Assembly: GCF_014306135.1 (NCBI RefSeq)
Contig: NZ_JACRWD010000001.1
Coordinates: forward strand, 248,001-312,000
Source of the DNA: Paraclostridium hominis
GTDB taxonomy: Bacteria; Bacillota; Clostridia; Peptostreptococcales; Peptostreptococcaceae
Direction of reading: 5' to 3'
Length of the DNA stretch: 64,000 bases
The notes beneath the pieces were generated by a model. That model was given only the letters and a program-made list of their open reading frames with translations, ran no database searches and had not been told where the DNA came from. This document shows positions 51,616 to 60,809 of this stretch, piece after piece. Positions within the stretch are counted from its first letter, which is position 1. Each line of letters begins with the position of its first letter. The translations under genes and the position numbers were made by a program.

Positions 51616-52665
51616 TTGAAAACAATAAGTGTAAAAAATGCATTAAATTTACCAAACACTATATTTATAGATGTTAGAACAGAAGCAGAGTTTAATGAAG
51701 ATCATATATTAGATGCTTTTCATATGCCATTATTTAGTGATAATGAACATAAGGATATAGGTACTATATATAAAATGCAAGGAAAGCATGAGGCTATACA
51801 AAAAGGATTTGATTATGTTAAAGATAAATTAAAACATATGTATATGGAAGTTTTAAGTTTAGCCAATGAATATGAAAACATAGTTATATATTGTGCTAGA
51901 GGTGGAATGAGAAGCGGAAGTTTAGCAAATATGATAGCTACTTTAGGTGTAAATGTATATCAATTAGAAGGTGGATATAAAGCCTATAGAAATTTTGTAT
52001 TAGATTATTTTAAAACTGTTATGGATACTAAAGAATTTATAGTACTTCATGGTTTAACAGGTGTTGGTAAAACAGATATGCTTTTAATGTTAGAAGAAAA
52101 AGGTATAGATATTATAGATTTAGAAGGAATAGCTAAAAATAGTGGTTCTACTTTTGGATTTATAATGTTTAATGAAAAGCCTCCAACACAGAAAAAGTTT
52201 GAAACTAATATATTTGAAAAACTATATTTTTCAAATAGTAATTATATATTTATAGAAAGTGAAAGTAAAAGAGTTGGTCATGTTAATGTTCCAAATGAAA
52301 TATATGAAGGTATAATAAGAGATGGCTATCATATATTATTAGAATGTAGTATTAAATCTAGAGTAGATAGATTATGTAGAGATTATATATACACGGAAAA
52401 TAAAAACTTTGAAGCCTTAATACAATGTATAAATAAATTTAGAAAAAGATTAGGTAATGCTAAAGTTGATTATTATATTGAATTATTTAATGAAGGAAAA
52501 TATGAACAACTTGTAGAACACTATTTAGTAGAATATTACGATGCATTATATGGGCATTCAGTTGATAAATATAAATATAATAAAGTTATAAATTGTGATA
52601 ATATGGAACAATCTCTTTTAGAACTAATAGATTTTCATAAAGCAGCAAAGGAAGGAGCAAATTAA
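51616..52665 (+). CDS. mnmH: tRNA 2-selenouridine synthase (MnmH/SelU/YbbB)
   Basis: A 349-aa enzyme that replaces sulfur by selenium at the wobble 2-thiouridine of some tRNAs. An N-terminal rhodanese domain has the catalytic Cys93 in IYCARGGMRSG, and a P-loop GLTGVGKTD begins the C-terminal domain. It implies a selenophosphate supply (SelD) elsewhere in the genome. TTG start 2 nt after the spoIIIE stop, and it abuts rimO, so it is in that operon. Confidence 0.92.
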   Translation: MKTISVKNALNLPNTIFIDVRTEAEFNEDHILDAFHMPLFSDNEHKDIGTIYKMQGKHEAIQKGFDYVKDKLKHMYMEVLSLANEYENIVIYCARGGMRSGSLANMIATLGVNVYQLEGGYKAYRNFVLDYFKTVMDTKEFIVLHGLTGVGKTDMLLMLEEKGIDIIDLEGIAKNSGSTFGFIMFNEKPPTQKKFETNIFEKLYFSNSNYIFIESESKRVGHVNVPNEIYEGIIRDGYHILLECSIKSRVDRLCRDYIYTENKNFEALIQCINKFRKRLGNAKVDYYIELFNEGKYEQLVEHYLVEYYDALYGHSVDKYKYNKVINCDNMEQSLLELIDFHKAAKEGAN

Positions 52666-54000
52666 ATGTTAAAGATAGCGTTAGAGTCACTAGGATGTTC
52701 GAAAAACTTAGTAGATGCAGAAATAATGATGGGAATTTTAAATAGAAAAGGATATAAACTAGTAGGAGATTTTGAAGAGGCTGATATAATCTTAGTAAAT
52801 ACTTGTGGTTTTATTGAATCAGCAAAGCAAGAATCTATAGATACAATACTTGATTTAGCACAATTAAAAGAAACTGGAAATTTAAAATTACTTATTGTAA
52901 CAGGATGTCTAGCACAAAGATATTCTAATGAATTACAAGCAGAGATACCAGAAATAGATGCAATAGTTGGAACAGGAAGTTATCAACAAATAGATGAAAT
53001 AATAGCAGGACTTGAAAAAGAAAATAATATAATAAGCTTAAATGATATAGAATTTGCATATAATGAAGATCTTCCAAGATACGTTACAACTCCTGATTAT
53101 ATGGCTTATTTAAAAATTGGTGAAGGATGTGACAATCACTGTACTTACTGTATAATACCTAAATTAAGAGGTAAATATAGAAGTAGAAAAATGGAAGACA
53201 TAATAAGAGAAGCTAAAGAATTAGCATCTAATGGAGTTAAAGAACTTGTAGTTATAGCACAAGATACTACTAAGTATGGACTTGACTTATATGGTGAAGT
53301 TAAATTGCCACAATTATTAGAAGAACTTGCGCAAATAGAAGGTATAAAATGGATAAGAATAATGTATTCATATCCAGAGTCAATAACAGAAGAGCTTGTA
53401 AAAGTAATAAAGAAATATGATAACATATGTAACTATTTTGATATGCCAATACAACATGCAAGTAATAAAGTTTTAAAATTAATGAACAGACATACAACTA
53501 AAGAAGATATAAAGTCTAAGGTTGATATGATAAGAAGTTATATCCCAGATGCGACATTAAGAACAACTATAATAGTTGGATTTCCAGGAGAAACTGAAGA
53601 AGATTTTAATGAATTAGTACAATTTGCTAAAGATGTAGAATTTGATAGATTAGGAGCGTTTACTTATTCAAGAGAAGAAGATACCGCAGCTGATAAATTA
53701 CCTAATCATATAGAGGAAGATATAAAGTTAAAAAGAAGAGACAAACTTATGCTAGTTCAACAAGAAATATCTCAAAGATTAAATGCTAAAAAGATAAACA
53801 ATGAATATGAAGTTTTAATAGAAGAACAAATAGAAGATAAAGTTTATGTAGGAAGAACTCAAGGTGATGCTGAAGAGATAGATAGTATAATTTACGTTAA
53901 ATCTGAAAATCAACTTGAACCAGGAGATTTTGTTAAGGTTAAAATAAATAATGCTTTAGAGTATGATTTGATGGGAGATGTAGTTAATGAACTTGCCTAA
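52666..54000 (+). CDS. rimO: Ribosomal protein S12 methylthiotransferase RimO
   Basis: A 444-aa radical-SAM enzyme that methylthiolates an Asp of S12. The N-terminal UPF0004 domain has three Fe-S cysteines (GCSKN, NTCGF, TGCLAQR), the radical SAM motif is CDNHCTYC, and a TRAM domain ends the protein. It starts directly after mnmH and overlaps pgsA by 14 nt. Confidence 0.95.
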   Translation: MLKIALESLGCSKNLVDAEIMMGILNRKGYKLVGDFEEADIILVNTCGFIESAKQESIDTILDLAQLKETGNLKLLIVTGCLAQRYSNELQAEIPEIDAIVGTGSYQQIDEIIAGLEKENNIISLNDIEFAYNEDLPRYVTTPDYMAYLKIGEGCDNHCTYCIIPKLRGKYRSRKMEDIIREAKELASNGVKELVVIAQDTTKYGLDLYGEVKLPQLLEELAQIEGIKWIRIMYSYPESITEELVKVIKKYDNICNYFDMPIQHASNKVLKLMNRHTTKEDIKSKVDMIRSYIPDATLRTTIIVGFPGETEEDFNELVQFAKDVEFDRLGAFTYSREEDTAADKLPNHIEEDIKLKRRDKLMLVQQEISQRLNAKKINNEYEVLIEEQIEDKVYVGRTQGDAEEIDSIIYVKSENQLEPGDFVKVKINNALEYDLMGDVVNELA

Positions 54001-54529
54001 TAAATTAACTTTATTTAGGATATTTTTAATACCTGTATTTATAATAGTAATGATGATAAATATGCCTAACAAGTTTTTAATAGCTTGTATGATATTTATA
54101 ATAGCTTCTGTCACGGATGCTATGGATGGTCATATAGCTAGAAAATATAATTTAATAACTGACTTTGGGAAATTTATGGATCCACTTGCGGATAAGTTAC
54201 TTGTTATATCAGCACTAACTACTATGATAGAATTTGATTTAGTTGCAGCATGGATGGTCATTATAATAGTAGCAAGAGAACTTACTGTTAGTATATTAAG
54301 AGCTATCGCAGCAGCTGATGGAAAAGTTATAGCAGCTAGCTCTGGAGGTAAGTTAAAAACTATTTCACAAATGATAGCAATAGTTGTGCTTTTACTAGCT
54401 GCACAAACTGGAAATATAATACTTTTAGATACAGGTAAAATAATTATATTAATAGCAACATTACTTACTCTTTACTCTGGGTGGGAGTATATATATAAAA
54501 ATAGAAACTTATTTATGGAAAGTAAGTAA
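53987..54529 (+). CDS. pgsA: CDP-diacylglycerol--glycerol-3-phosphate 3-phosphatidyltransferase
   Basis: A 180-aa membrane enzyme making phosphatidylglycerophosphate. The CDP-alcohol phosphotransferase motif D-x2-DG-x2-AR-x8-G-x3-D-x3-D is complete (DAMDGHIARKY...GKFMDPLAD). ATG overlaps the rimO 3' end. cinA, often between pgsA and recA, is absent. Confidence 0.95.
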   Translation: MNLPNKLTLFRIFLIPVFIIVMMINMPNKFLIACMIFIIASVTDAMDGHIARKYNLITDFGKFMDPLADKLLVISALTTMIEFDLVAAWMVIIIVARELTVSILRAIAAADGKVIAASSGGKLKTISQMIAIVVLLLAAQTGNIILLDTGKIIILIATLLTLYSGWEYIYKNRNLFMESK

Positions 54530-54535
54530 GTACAT

Positions 54536-54574
54536 AAAAAGGTGGGTATATATTGAATATACTCACTTTTTTAT
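54536..54574 (+). terminator. Terminator after pgsA
   Basis: Stem AAAAAGGTGGGTATAT / ATATACTCACTTTTTT with G-T pairs, loop ATTGA. Confidence 0.8.
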
Positions 54575-54654
54575 TTGTAATTAATTAAACTTATGGGAAA
54601 ATATGTATAAATTGATATAATTAGAGTTAATACTATTAATAATATATTATTTAA

Positions 54655-54683
54655 TTGACTTTAAGTAGTAAAAAAGATATAAT
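54655..54683 (+). promoter_or_regulatory. recA promoter
   Basis: TTGACT (54655-54660) and TATAAT (54678-54683), 17-bp spacer: a near-consensus sigma-A promoter. Confidence 0.8.
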
Positions 54684-54690
54684 AAATATA

Positions 54691-54703
54691 GAACAAATGT
54701 TTG
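54691..54703 (+). promoter_or_regulatory. LexA (SOS) box in the recA promoter
   Basis: GAACAAATGTTTG fits the Gram-positive LexA consensus GAAC-N4-GTTY. It starts 8 bp after the -10, at the expected transcription start, so LexA binding would block initiation. Confidence 0.8.
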
Positions 54704-54754
54704 ATTATAACTTAAAGATAATATAAATGATTTATAGAAGGGAAGGTATTATAA

Positions 54755-55807
54755 ATGGCAGGAATACAAGAAGAAAGATTAAAAGCATTAAATTCAGCGC
54801 TATCTCAAATAGAAAAAGATTTTGGTAAAGGATCAGTAATGAAGTTAGGTGAAGCTGGTGGAATGGCTATAGATGTAATTCCGACTGGATCTATAGGTCT
54901 TGATATAGCAGTTGGAATAGGAGGTCTTCCAAAAGGAAGAATAGTTGAAATATATGGGCCAGAATCTTCAGGTAAAACAACAGTTACATTACATGCAGTA
55001 GCAGAGGCTCAAAAACAAGGTGGTATAGCAGCCTTCATAGATGCAGAACATGCATTAGACCCAGTATATGCAAAAGCATTAGGAGTTGATGTAGATAATT
55101 TAATAGTTTCACAACCAGACACAGGGGAACAAGGCTTAGAAATAGCTGAGGCTCTTATAAGAAGTGGGGCTATAGATATAATAGTAGTGGACTCTGTTGC
55201 AGCATTAGTACCTAAGGCTGAAATAGAAGGAGATATGGGAGATTCACATGTGGGTCTTCAAGCAAGACTTATGTCGCAAGCTTTAAGAAAATTAACAGGA
55301 TCTATAAAAAAATCTAATTGTGTTGCTATATTTATAAACCAATTAAGAGAAAAAGTTGGAGTAATGTTTGGTAGTCCAGAAACTACAACAGGTGGACGAG
55401 CTCTTAAATTCTACTCTTCAGTAAGATTAGATGTTAGAAAAATAGATACTATAAAGCAAGGCGACAAAGTAATGGGAAGTAGAACAAGAGTAAAAGTAGT
55501 TAAAAATAAAGTAGCTCCTCCATTTAAGCAATGTGAGTTTGATATAATGTACGGAGAAGGTATATCTAAAGTTGGAGATTTATTAGATATAGCTGCAGAT
55601 ATAGATATCGTTAAAAAATCAGGGGCTTGGTATAGCTATAATGATACTAAGTTAGGACAAGGTAGAGAAAATGTTAAAAAATTCTTATCAGATAATCCTG
55701 ATTTAACAGAAGAAATAGAAGCTTTAGTAAGAAAATATTATAAATTAGATGGTAATAGAGAAATCGAACAAGAAAACGAAGACTCAATAGAAAATATTGG
55801 AGAATAA
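54755..55807 (+). CDS. recA: Recombinase RecA
   Basis: A 350-aa recombinase. Walker A GPESSGKTT, the L2 region GRALKFYSSVRLDVRK, NQLREKVGVMFG and an acidic C-terminal tail are all present. It forms filaments on ssDNA, drives repair and triggers LexA self-cleavage. GGGAAGG precedes the ATG. Promoter with LexA box immediately upstream. Confidence 0.98.
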   Translation: MAGIQEERLKALNSALSQIEKDFGKGSVMKLGEAGGMAIDVIPTGSIGLDIAVGIGGLPKGRIVEIYGPESSGKTTVTLHAVAEAQKQGGIAAFIDAEHALDPVYAKALGVDVDNLIVSQPDTGEQGLEIAEALIRSGAIDIIVVDSVAALVPKAEIEGDMGDSHVGLQARLMSQALRKLTGSIKKSNCVAIFINQLREKVGVMFGSPETTTGGRALKFYSSVRLDVRKIDTIKQGDKVMGSRTRVKVVKNKVAPPFKQCEFDIMYGEGISKVGDLLDIAADIDIVKKSGAWYSYNDTKLGQGRENVKKFLSDNPDLTEEIEALVRKYYKLDGNREIEQENEDSIENIGE

Positions 55808-55830
55808 TAGTCTGTATACCTCCTATTAAC

Positions 55831-55859
55831 TTGACACCAAGTAGAAAAAATTATAAAAT
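55831..55859 (+). promoter_or_regulatory. Promoter of rny
   Basis: TTGACA (55831-55836) and TAAAAT (55854-55859), 17-bp spacer. An AAACATATGTTA (55894-55905) downstream only partly resembles a LexA box. Confidence 0.7.
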
Positions 55860-55943
55860 TAAATGAGAATGAAATATTCTTATTTAGTTTATAAAAACAT
55901 ATGTTATAAATACTGTAGTTGACGGTTTACATTAACAAAGGAG

Positions 55944-57485
55944 GTGGATGTCATAGAGGCAATAATAGGCGCTTTATTGGGAATATTTGTGGGTATTATA
56001 GTTGGTTACTTTGTAAGAAAGAACATATCTGAAGCTAAAATTGGCCAAGCTGAAAAGATGGCTGATGATATAATAGATAAAGCAAACAAAGAAGCAGAAA
56101 CATTACAAAAAGAAAAACTATTAGAAGCAAAAGAAGAGATCCATAAATGGAGAAATGAAGCAGAGAAAGAAAATAAAGAAAGAAGAATTGAAGTACAAAG
56201 ATTTGAAAAAAGAATAATACAAAAAGAAGAGGTTTTAGATAAAAAACTTCAGACATTAGAAAACAAAGAGTATGTTCTTAATGATAAGTTAAAAAAGATT
56301 GATAAAAAAGAAGAACAAATCGAAGCTATAAAAGTTCAACAATTAGAAAAGTTAGAAAGTATATCAGGTATAACTTCTGACAAAGCAAAAGAAATTATAT
56401 TAACTAATGCAGAAAGAGATGTAAGACGTGAGATGTCTATAATGATAAAAGAAATAGAATCTCAAGCTAAAGAAGAAGCAGACAAGAAATCTAGAGAAAT
56501 AATAGGGTATGCTATACAAAAATGTGCAGCAGACCATGTTGCTGAAACTACTGTTACAGTAGTTAATTTACCTAATGATGAAATGAAAGGAAGAATCATA
56601 GGTAGAGAAGGTAGAAATATAAGAACACTAGAAACTCTAACTGGAATAGATTTAATAATAGATGATACTCCAGAGGCTGTGATACTATCAGGATTTGATC
56701 CTATAAGAAGAGAAGTTGCAAGAATAGCACTAGAAAAACTTATAGCTGATGGAAGAATACATCCTGCTAGAATCGAAGAAATGGTTGAAAAAGCTAGAAA
56801 AGAAGTAGATAATATTATTAAAGAATATGGAGAACAAGCTGCATTTGAAACAGGGGTACATGGCTTACATCCAGAATTAATAAGACTTTTAGGTAGATTA
56901 AATTATAGAACAAGTTATGGACAAAATGTTCTTAAACACTCTATAGAAGTTGCACATATAGCAGGTATAATGGCTGCAGAAATAGGTGCAGATGTTAAAT
57001 TAGCTAAAAGAGCAGGGCTATTACATGATATAGGTAAATCAGTTGACCATGAAATGGAAGGAACTCATGTTGAGATAGGTATGGATTTACTTAGAAGATA
57101 TAAAGAATCTAAAGATGTAATTCATGCTATGAGCACTCACCATGGAGATTATGAACCACAAACTATAGAAGCTGTTTTAGTTACAGCTGCAGATGCTATA
57201 TCAGCGGCTAGGCCAGGTGCTAGACGTGAAACTCTAGAAGCATATATTAAGCGTTTAGAGAAACTTGAAGAAATAGCTAATTCATATGAAGGTGTAGATA
57301 AATCATTTGCAATACAAGCAGGTAGAGAAATAAGAATAATGGTTAAACCTGAAAATGTAAGTGACGAAGATATACATTTATTAGCTAGAGATATGACTAA
57401 GAGAATAGAAGATGAATTAGAATATCCAGGTCAAATAAAGGTTAGTATAATAAGGGAAACAAGAGCAATAGAATATGCTAAATAA
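55944..57485 (+). CDS. rny: Ribonuclease Y
   Basis: A membrane-anchored endoribonuclease of about 510 aa. N-terminal helix (IIGALLGIFVGIIVGYFV), long coiled coil (about 35-190), KH domain (GRIIGREGRNIRTLE) and HD domain (GLLHDIGKSVDHE). It starts mRNA decay in Firmicutes. The start is unusual: GTG 55944 overlaps the AAAGGAGG, whereas ATA 55953 lies 8 nt after it and may be the real initiator. The ATG at 55948 is out of frame. Confidence 0.94.
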   Translation: MDVIEAIIGALLGIFVGIIVGYFVRKNISEAKIGQAEKMADDIIDKANKEAETLQKEKLLEAKEEIHKWRNEAEKENKERRIEVQRFEKRIIQKEEVLDKKLQTLENKEYVLNDKLKKIDKKEEQIEAIKVQQLEKLESISGITSDKAKEIILTNAERDVRREMSIMIKEIESQAKEEADKKSREIIGYAIQKCAADHVAETTVTVVNLPNDEMKGRIIGREGRNIRTLETLTGIDLIIDDTPEAVILSGFDPIRREVARIALEKLIADGRIHPARIEEMVEKARKEVDNIIKEYGEQAAFETGVHGLHPELIRLLGRLNYRTSYGQNVLKHSIEVAHIAGIMAAEIGADVKLAKRAGLLHDIGKSVDHEMEGTHVEIGMDLLRRYKESKDVIHAMSTHHGDYEPQTIEAVLVTAADAISAARPGARRETLEAYIKRLEKLEEIANSYEGVDKSFAIQAGREIRIMVKPENVSDEDIHLLARDMTKRIEDELEYPGQIKVSIIRETRAIEYAK

Positions 57486-57496
57486 GAAAATAATGT

Positions 57497-57531
57497 AAGC
57501 GAATGTATCAATTGATATATTCGCTTTTTTT
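57497..57531 (+). terminator. Terminator of rny
   Basis: Stem AAGCGAATGTATC / GATATATTCGCTT (G-T pair), loop AATT, T-run. Confidence 0.85.
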
Positions 57532-57611
57532 AATATAAATTTTAATTATCTATATAATAAAATTTACTTAAAAAGATAATAATAAATTTAAAAGATGAAA
57601 GGAGAGTAAAT

Positions 57612-57893
57612 ATGCTTAGTAGTTTATCTAAAAATCAATATGTAAAAATATCAAATAGCACTAAAATTGATGAGCCTGTTGAATATGGAGTTGTAATAAA
57701 CACAAATGAAAATAGTTACGATATAATGAGCATTGGATTTGAAAATAAAAATGGAAATTTCTTAGAGTATCCCCCTAATGTTGAAAAATTAGTTCAAACT
57801 TACAATATTAATGATGCTGATTTTAATGAAGTAAAGAAAAATGAAATAAGAAGAAAAATGAATATATGGCTACAAAATAATTATAAAATGTAA
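57612..57893 (+). CDS. Hypothetical protein, 93 aa
   Basis: I do not recognise the family. It is a soluble, Asn-rich protein with a beta-like N-terminal part (VEYGVVINTNENSYDIMSIG) and a helical, basic C-terminus (EIRRKMNIWLQNNYKM). AAAGGAGAG precedes the ATG, and it has its own terminator, so it is a real monocistronic gene. Confidence 0.7.
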   Translation: MLSSLSKNQYVKISNSTKIDEPVEYGVVINTNENSYDIMSIGFENKNGNFLEYPPNVEKLVQTYNINDADFNEVKKNEIRRKMNIWLQNNYKM

Positions 57894-57897
57894 ATTT

Positions 57898-57928
57898 AAG
57901 GGAGACTTATTAAAGTTTCCCTTTTTAT
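57898..57928 (+). terminator. Terminator of the 93-aa gene
   Basis: Stem AAGGGAGACTT / AAGTTTCCCTT with a G-T pair, then TTT. Confidence 0.75.
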
Positions 57929-58050
57929 ATATTATATTAAAATTAATAGATTAATTGTAGTATATGATGGAAATAATATATTAAATATATCAAATATAGA
58001 AAAAAGTTAATGAAAATGATATAATTATATAAAATAAGGGGGATGAGAAA

Positions 58051-59832
58051 TTGAGCCAGTACATAAATATAAATTCCGAACTAGATGCATTAAAGATAAA
58101 AGAATTTGAAGAAATTTTTTATCAAAATATGAAAGAGGAAGCAAATGTAGTGCCAAAGGTAACTCCTTTTAAAGGAATAAATACAGATCTTTTATATATA
58201 AAAGATGAGCGTGTTTTATTTATAAAGTTTATGGACACAACAGAAGATTTATTTATGATCTTAGAAGATGAACTTTTAGAAATAATGGAAGAGGAATACG
58301 ATCTTTTAAGGAAAAAGATGAGTAAAATAGGAAATAACATAAATTATAACTATGTATTTGTGATGCCATACGTAACTATATACGATAATGAAGAATATAA
58401 TGATTTTGTAGAAAATAATATAATAGATAAAAATAAACTTTACAAAATGATGAATTATGAAATGAGCATAGATGAATATTTAAGTGAATCCAATGATGAA
58501 ATTTTACTCAACTTATTTTTACTACAAGTATGTCCAGAATATTACGTTATAAATGATAATTTAAATTTAAACAAGAAATTAAAGAAAATATCTTTTTCAA
58601 ATGAAGACTATAGATATACAGCTACTATGCTAGAAAGAGATCAGATAGAGGATATAGTATCTATAAAATATGGGAATACTTTATATAAAGGACCATCTGG
58701 ATGTGGTAAAACAACTATATTATTATCTAGAGCAATTAAGTTAGCTAGAGTTTATCCTCATCATAAATTTATAATATTTACACATACTAAACAACTTAGA
58801 AATGAAATAAAAGAAAGGTTGGATATATTATATAAAGATAACAATAATATTGAGGTACATACATTTACTTCTTTTTTATTTAAATTAGCTAAAATATATA
58901 ATTTGGTATTTGACTATAATACACTTAAAAATACTCCTGAAAAGGTTTATAAAAGTCTTGTATTACAAGCTAAAAATACTATAAAAAATAGGAGTATGTT
59001 TAAAGGAATTTTTATAGATGAAATAGAAAGCTTTGAAAGTAGTCAATTAGATTTTATACGTGAGTTTTTATATAAATCAAAATTTATATTCAATGGGTTT
59101 GAATGTAAAGGGCTTAATATATCAAGTAATTTAAGTATATTTAAAGATTCATGGAGTAATATAAAGTTTGATAATATAATTACTTTAACCAAAAATTATA
59201 GACAAAGTAATCACTTGGTTGAATTTGTGAATAACTTTGATAGAAATTCAAATGAATATATAAAAAGTATTAGATCTAATGTAAACGATGATATTTATTA
59301 CTTATCTAATCCTATAAGAGAAAGTAATAAAGCTGTTGATATAATAAAAGTTTCTGATATAGAAGAGCAGATAAGTTCTATTCTTTGGGAAATTGAATAC
59401 TTAACTCATAAAAAAGGGCTAAATTATTCAGATATAGCTGTAGTTTATCCTTTTAATAAAAAAAGATTAAAAAACGGTAAAACTATATATTTTCAATATA
59501 TGCTAAAAAAGGATTTAGAAGAAAATGATATTCCATATGTTTATGGAGATGATGAATTAACTAATATATCTAAAAAAGCAGGAGTAACTATATCTAATAT
59601 ATACTCAATTAAAAACTTAGAGTATAAAGCTATAATATTTTGTGAGTTAGAAATGTTATATAATCATAGCATAAACGATATTACACAAGATTACCAAGTT
59701 AATGATTTTGTAGGAGATTTGAATAAAGTTTATTTAGCTATAAATAGAGCAACTGATTATTTAAGTATAATAACGACTTTTAATGAAAGTGCAAGTGATA
59801 TAATAAAGCTACTAGTAGAGTCAAAAAAATAA
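58051..59832 (+). CDS. UvrD-like superfamily 1 helicase, compact form
   Basis: A 593-aa protein. The N-terminal ~200 residues are not recognised but contain INTDLLYIKDERVLFIKF, which could be a degraded nuclease-type (NERD-like) fold. Helicase motifs follow: Walker A GPSGCGKTT, Ia FTHTKQLRNEI, II IDEIES (instead of DEAQ), IV LTKNYRQS, V SIKNLEYKAIIF and VI YLAINRATDYL. The motif IV-VI region is short and accessory subdomains are reduced compared with UvrD/PcrA. TTG start behind AAGGGGGATG. Function in DNA repair or RNA polymerase recycling cannot be decided. Confidence 0.8.
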   Translation: MSQYININSELDALKIKEFEEIFYQNMKEEANVVPKVTPFKGINTDLLYIKDERVLFIKFMDTTEDLFMILEDELLEIMEEEYDLLRKKMSKIGNNINYNYVFVMPYVTIYDNEEYNDFVENNIIDKNKLYKMMNYEMSIDEYLSESNDEILLNLFLLQVCPEYYVINDNLNLNKKLKKISFSNEDYRYTATMLERDQIEDIVSIKYGNTLYKGPSGCGKTTILLSRAIKLARVYPHHKFIIFTHTKQLRNEIKERLDILYKDNNNIEVHTFTSFLFKLAKIYNLVFDYNTLKNTPEKVYKSLVLQAKNTIKNRSMFKGIFIDEIESFESSQLDFIREFLYKSKFIFNGFECKGLNISSNLSIFKDSWSNIKFDNIITLTKNYRQSNHLVEFVNNFDRNSNEYIKSIRSNVNDDIYYLSNPIRESNKAVDIIKVSDIEEQISSILWEIEYLTHKKGLNYSDIAVVYPFNKKRLKNGKTIYFQYMLKKDLEENDIPYVYGDDELTNISKKAGVTISNIYSIKNLEYKAIIFCELEMLYNHSINDITQDYQVNDFVGDLNKVYLAINRATDYLSIITTFNESASDIIKLLVESKK

Positions 59833-59859
59833 AAGAAGCACATTGTGCTTCTTTTATTT
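59827..59859. terminator. Bidirectional terminator between helicase and uppP
   Basis: Perfect stem AAATAAAAGAAGCAC / GTGCTTCTTTTATTT, loop ATT. Confidence 0.88.
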
Positions 59860-59862
59860 ACA

Positions 59863-60675
59863 TTAAGCTATGAAGCTAAAGTAAGTTATTACTATAATAC
59901 CAAGTACTATTCTATAATAACCAAATGCTTTGAAATCATGCTTTTTAATATAATCCATTAAGAATTTAATAGCAAATACAGAAACTATAAATGCTGTTAT
60001 AAAACCTACTGCTATAACTGACCATTCAAAACCATTAAAACCAGTACCTGTTTTTAAAAGTTTTAAAGCACTTGCTCCAAACATTGTTGGTATAGCCAAG
60101 AAAAATGAAAACTCAGCAGCTATATATCTTGATGCTCCTAACAATACAGCACCGATTATAGTCGCACCAGATCTTGATGTTCCGGGTATAAGAGCTAAAC
60201 ATTGGAAAATACCTATGCCAAATGCTAACTTATATGTAAGTTGAGAAAAATCATTAACCTTAGGTTTTTTGTTTCTATTTTCAAGTACTATCATAATAAC
60301 ACCATAGACTATAAGTGTTATTGATACTGTAGTTGGGTTAAAGAATAAAGCATCTATTTGATCATCGAATAATAAACCTAATATACCTGATGGTATAACA
60401 GCAATAATAACTTTAATCCATAAGTTTATAGTATCCTTTTTTTCTTTTTCAGTTTTTGAACTGTCTAAAGGATTTAATTTTTTAAAATATAGTGTTAATA
60501 CTGCAAGTATTGAACCAAGTTGTATTACAACCATAAAAGTACTTACAAAAACTTTTGAAAAATCAAATTTTACGAATTGTTCAACTAAAATTAGATGTCC
60601 TGTACTACTTACAGGTAGCCATTCCGTTATACCTTGAACTATACCAAGTATAATGGCTCTAAAAATTTCTAGCAA
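59863..60675 (-). CDS. uppP: Undecaprenyl-diphosphatase UppP (BacA)
   Basis: A 270-aa polytopic membrane enzyme that recycles the undecaprenyl lipid carrier for peptidoglycan and confers bacitracin tolerance. Signatures are QGITEWLPVSSTGHLIL and PGTSRSGATIIGA. TTAGGAGGT precedes the ATG on the minus strand. A promoter TTGATA-N16-TAAAAT lies upstream (about 60695-60722). It is divergent from the integrase-like gene. Confidence 0.95.
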   Translation of the reverse strand: MLEIFRAIILGIVQGITEWLPVSSTGHLILVEQFVKFDFSKVFVSTFMVVIQLGSILAVLTLYFKKLNPLDSSKTEKEKKDTINLWIKVIIAVIPSGILGLLFDDQIDALFFNPTTVSITLIVYGVIMIVLENRNKKPKVNDFSQLTYKLAFGIGIFQCLALIPGTSRSGATIIGAVLLGASRYIAAEFSFFLAIPTMFGASALKLLKTGTGFNGFEWSVIAVGFITAFIVSVFAIKFLMDYIKKHDFKAFGYYRIVLGIIVITYFSFIA

Positions 60676-60809
60676 TTTTAATACCTCCTAATTAAATATA
60701 TTTTACCCGTAAAATAAAGTATATCAATATTAATGAATATATTCAATATATTAGGATCGTATTTAGTAATAATTAAGAAATTTAAGAAATTTTAAAATAG
60801 GGGGTAAAA

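Noticed and set aside
55894..55905. AAACATATGTTA as a second LexA box before rny
   Set aside because: Both outer positions of the GAAC...GTTC consensus are changed, and rny is not a known SOS gene.
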